Shown here: in pieces, positions 63,698 to 64,000 of the stretch | How positions within the stretch are numbered: position 1 is the first letter of the stretch | Layout: each line of letters starts with the position of its first letter | DNA from: Cladosporium sp. IMV 00045 | Taxonomy: Eukaryota; Ascomycota; Dothideomycetes; Cladosporiales; Cladosporiaceae | Length of the DNA stretch: 64,000 nucleotides | Direction: 5' to 3' | Assembly: GCA_001931905.2 (NCBI GenBank) | Contig: MSJI02000914.1 | Span: 1 to 64,000 of the forward strand | Notes under the pieces: generated by a model | What the model saw: only the letters and a program-made list of their open reading frames with translations | What the model was told of the DNA's origin: nothing | Database searches by the model: none | Program-made: the position numbers and the translations under genes

Positions 63698-64000
63698 TGG
63701 GGTTGGGGTCTGGCAACATTGAGCCACGCTCTCCGAGGCATCCTAGTGCATATATCATCAATTGTCGAGTTTTGAAAACACTATACTGCCACGGGAGAAG
63801 ACACTTCACGTGAAAATGAATCCCTTCGCTAGTGAGATTGATGTATGCGTGTATCCTCTGTGCTATTCTTATAGACAGGCGGATAGACTGTTGAGAGATT
63901 GCTCATCGCTTCGCTCCTGGTGAAATTTGACTTCATACGGTGATTTTGGATCTCCCTCAAAATCAAGTTATATTTGGTGCATATATCCGCGCTTTCATTT
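63698..64000. other. 3' region to window end
   Basis: 303 bases after the SDR stop. Nothing further seen apart from one CACGTG at 63808. Confidence 0.6.

Overview
The window is nuclear DNA of a filamentous ascomycete (Pezizomycotina, probably Dothideomycetes). Genes lie close together on both strands. Most have 1-5 GT-AG introns of about 45-70 nt, and genes of all classes are interleaved without operons. The gene set includes a pectin lyase, Zn2Cys6 regulator, PTH11-like rhodopsin-fold receptor, GPI-anchored wall protein and yapsin-type protease. I support 29 protein genes. I found no rRNA, convincing tRNA, CRISPR array or intact transposon. All exon joins were deduced by eye from splice motifs and reading frames.

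Layout. 0-13 kb: mitochondrial GrpE co-chaperone, a GPI-anchored Ser-rich wall protein, a Na+/phosphate permease (PHO-4/PHO89 type), a secreted pectin lyase, an unrecognised two-exon gene and an APC/C Apc15/Mnd2-like subunit. 13-26 kb: a 14-bp minisatellite, a BTB protein with a zinc-ribbon-like tail, a secreted covalent FAD oxidoreductase, a rhodopsin-domain membrane protein and a secreted seven-bladed lactonase. 26-38 kb: a dense block with Tom5 (48 aa, three exons), Iws1/Spn1, the complex I subunit NDUFA8 and Nup57/Nup54, interspersed with three diverged paralogues of an unnamed nuclear-looking family. 38-47 kb: a GNAT acetyltransferase, Scd6/Lsm14, a KPWE-motif (Pex39-like) protein, an F-box-like protein, a Gfo/Idh/MocA oxidoreductase with an apparent one-base frameshift, and EMC7. 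48-55.5 kb: an MFS anion permease, an unusual 6-phosphogluconate dehydrogenase relative and a Zn2Cys6 activator, together a candidate small catabolic cluster. 56-64 kb: a second F-box-like protein, a GPI-anchored aspartic protease and an NAD-type short-chain dehydrogenase.

How the genes relate. Much of the window is housekeeping. Mitochondrial import and respiration are represented by GrpE, Tom5 and NDUFA8. Transcription, RNA and nuclear transport are represented by Iws1, Scd6 and Nup57. Protein biogenesis is represented by EMC7 and Pex39-like. Several housekeeping genes sit head to head over 320-400 bp shared promoters. The accessory part is secretion and nutrient acquisition: pectin lyase, protease, FAD oxidase, lactonase, phosphate permease and the 48-55 kb trio. 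The most unusual observations are the 6PGDH relative, which has lost both its NADP-phosphate and substrate-phosphate ligands beside a permease and a regulator, the local three-copy orphan family, and the frameshifted oxidoreductase with a possible frame-restoring cryptic intron.
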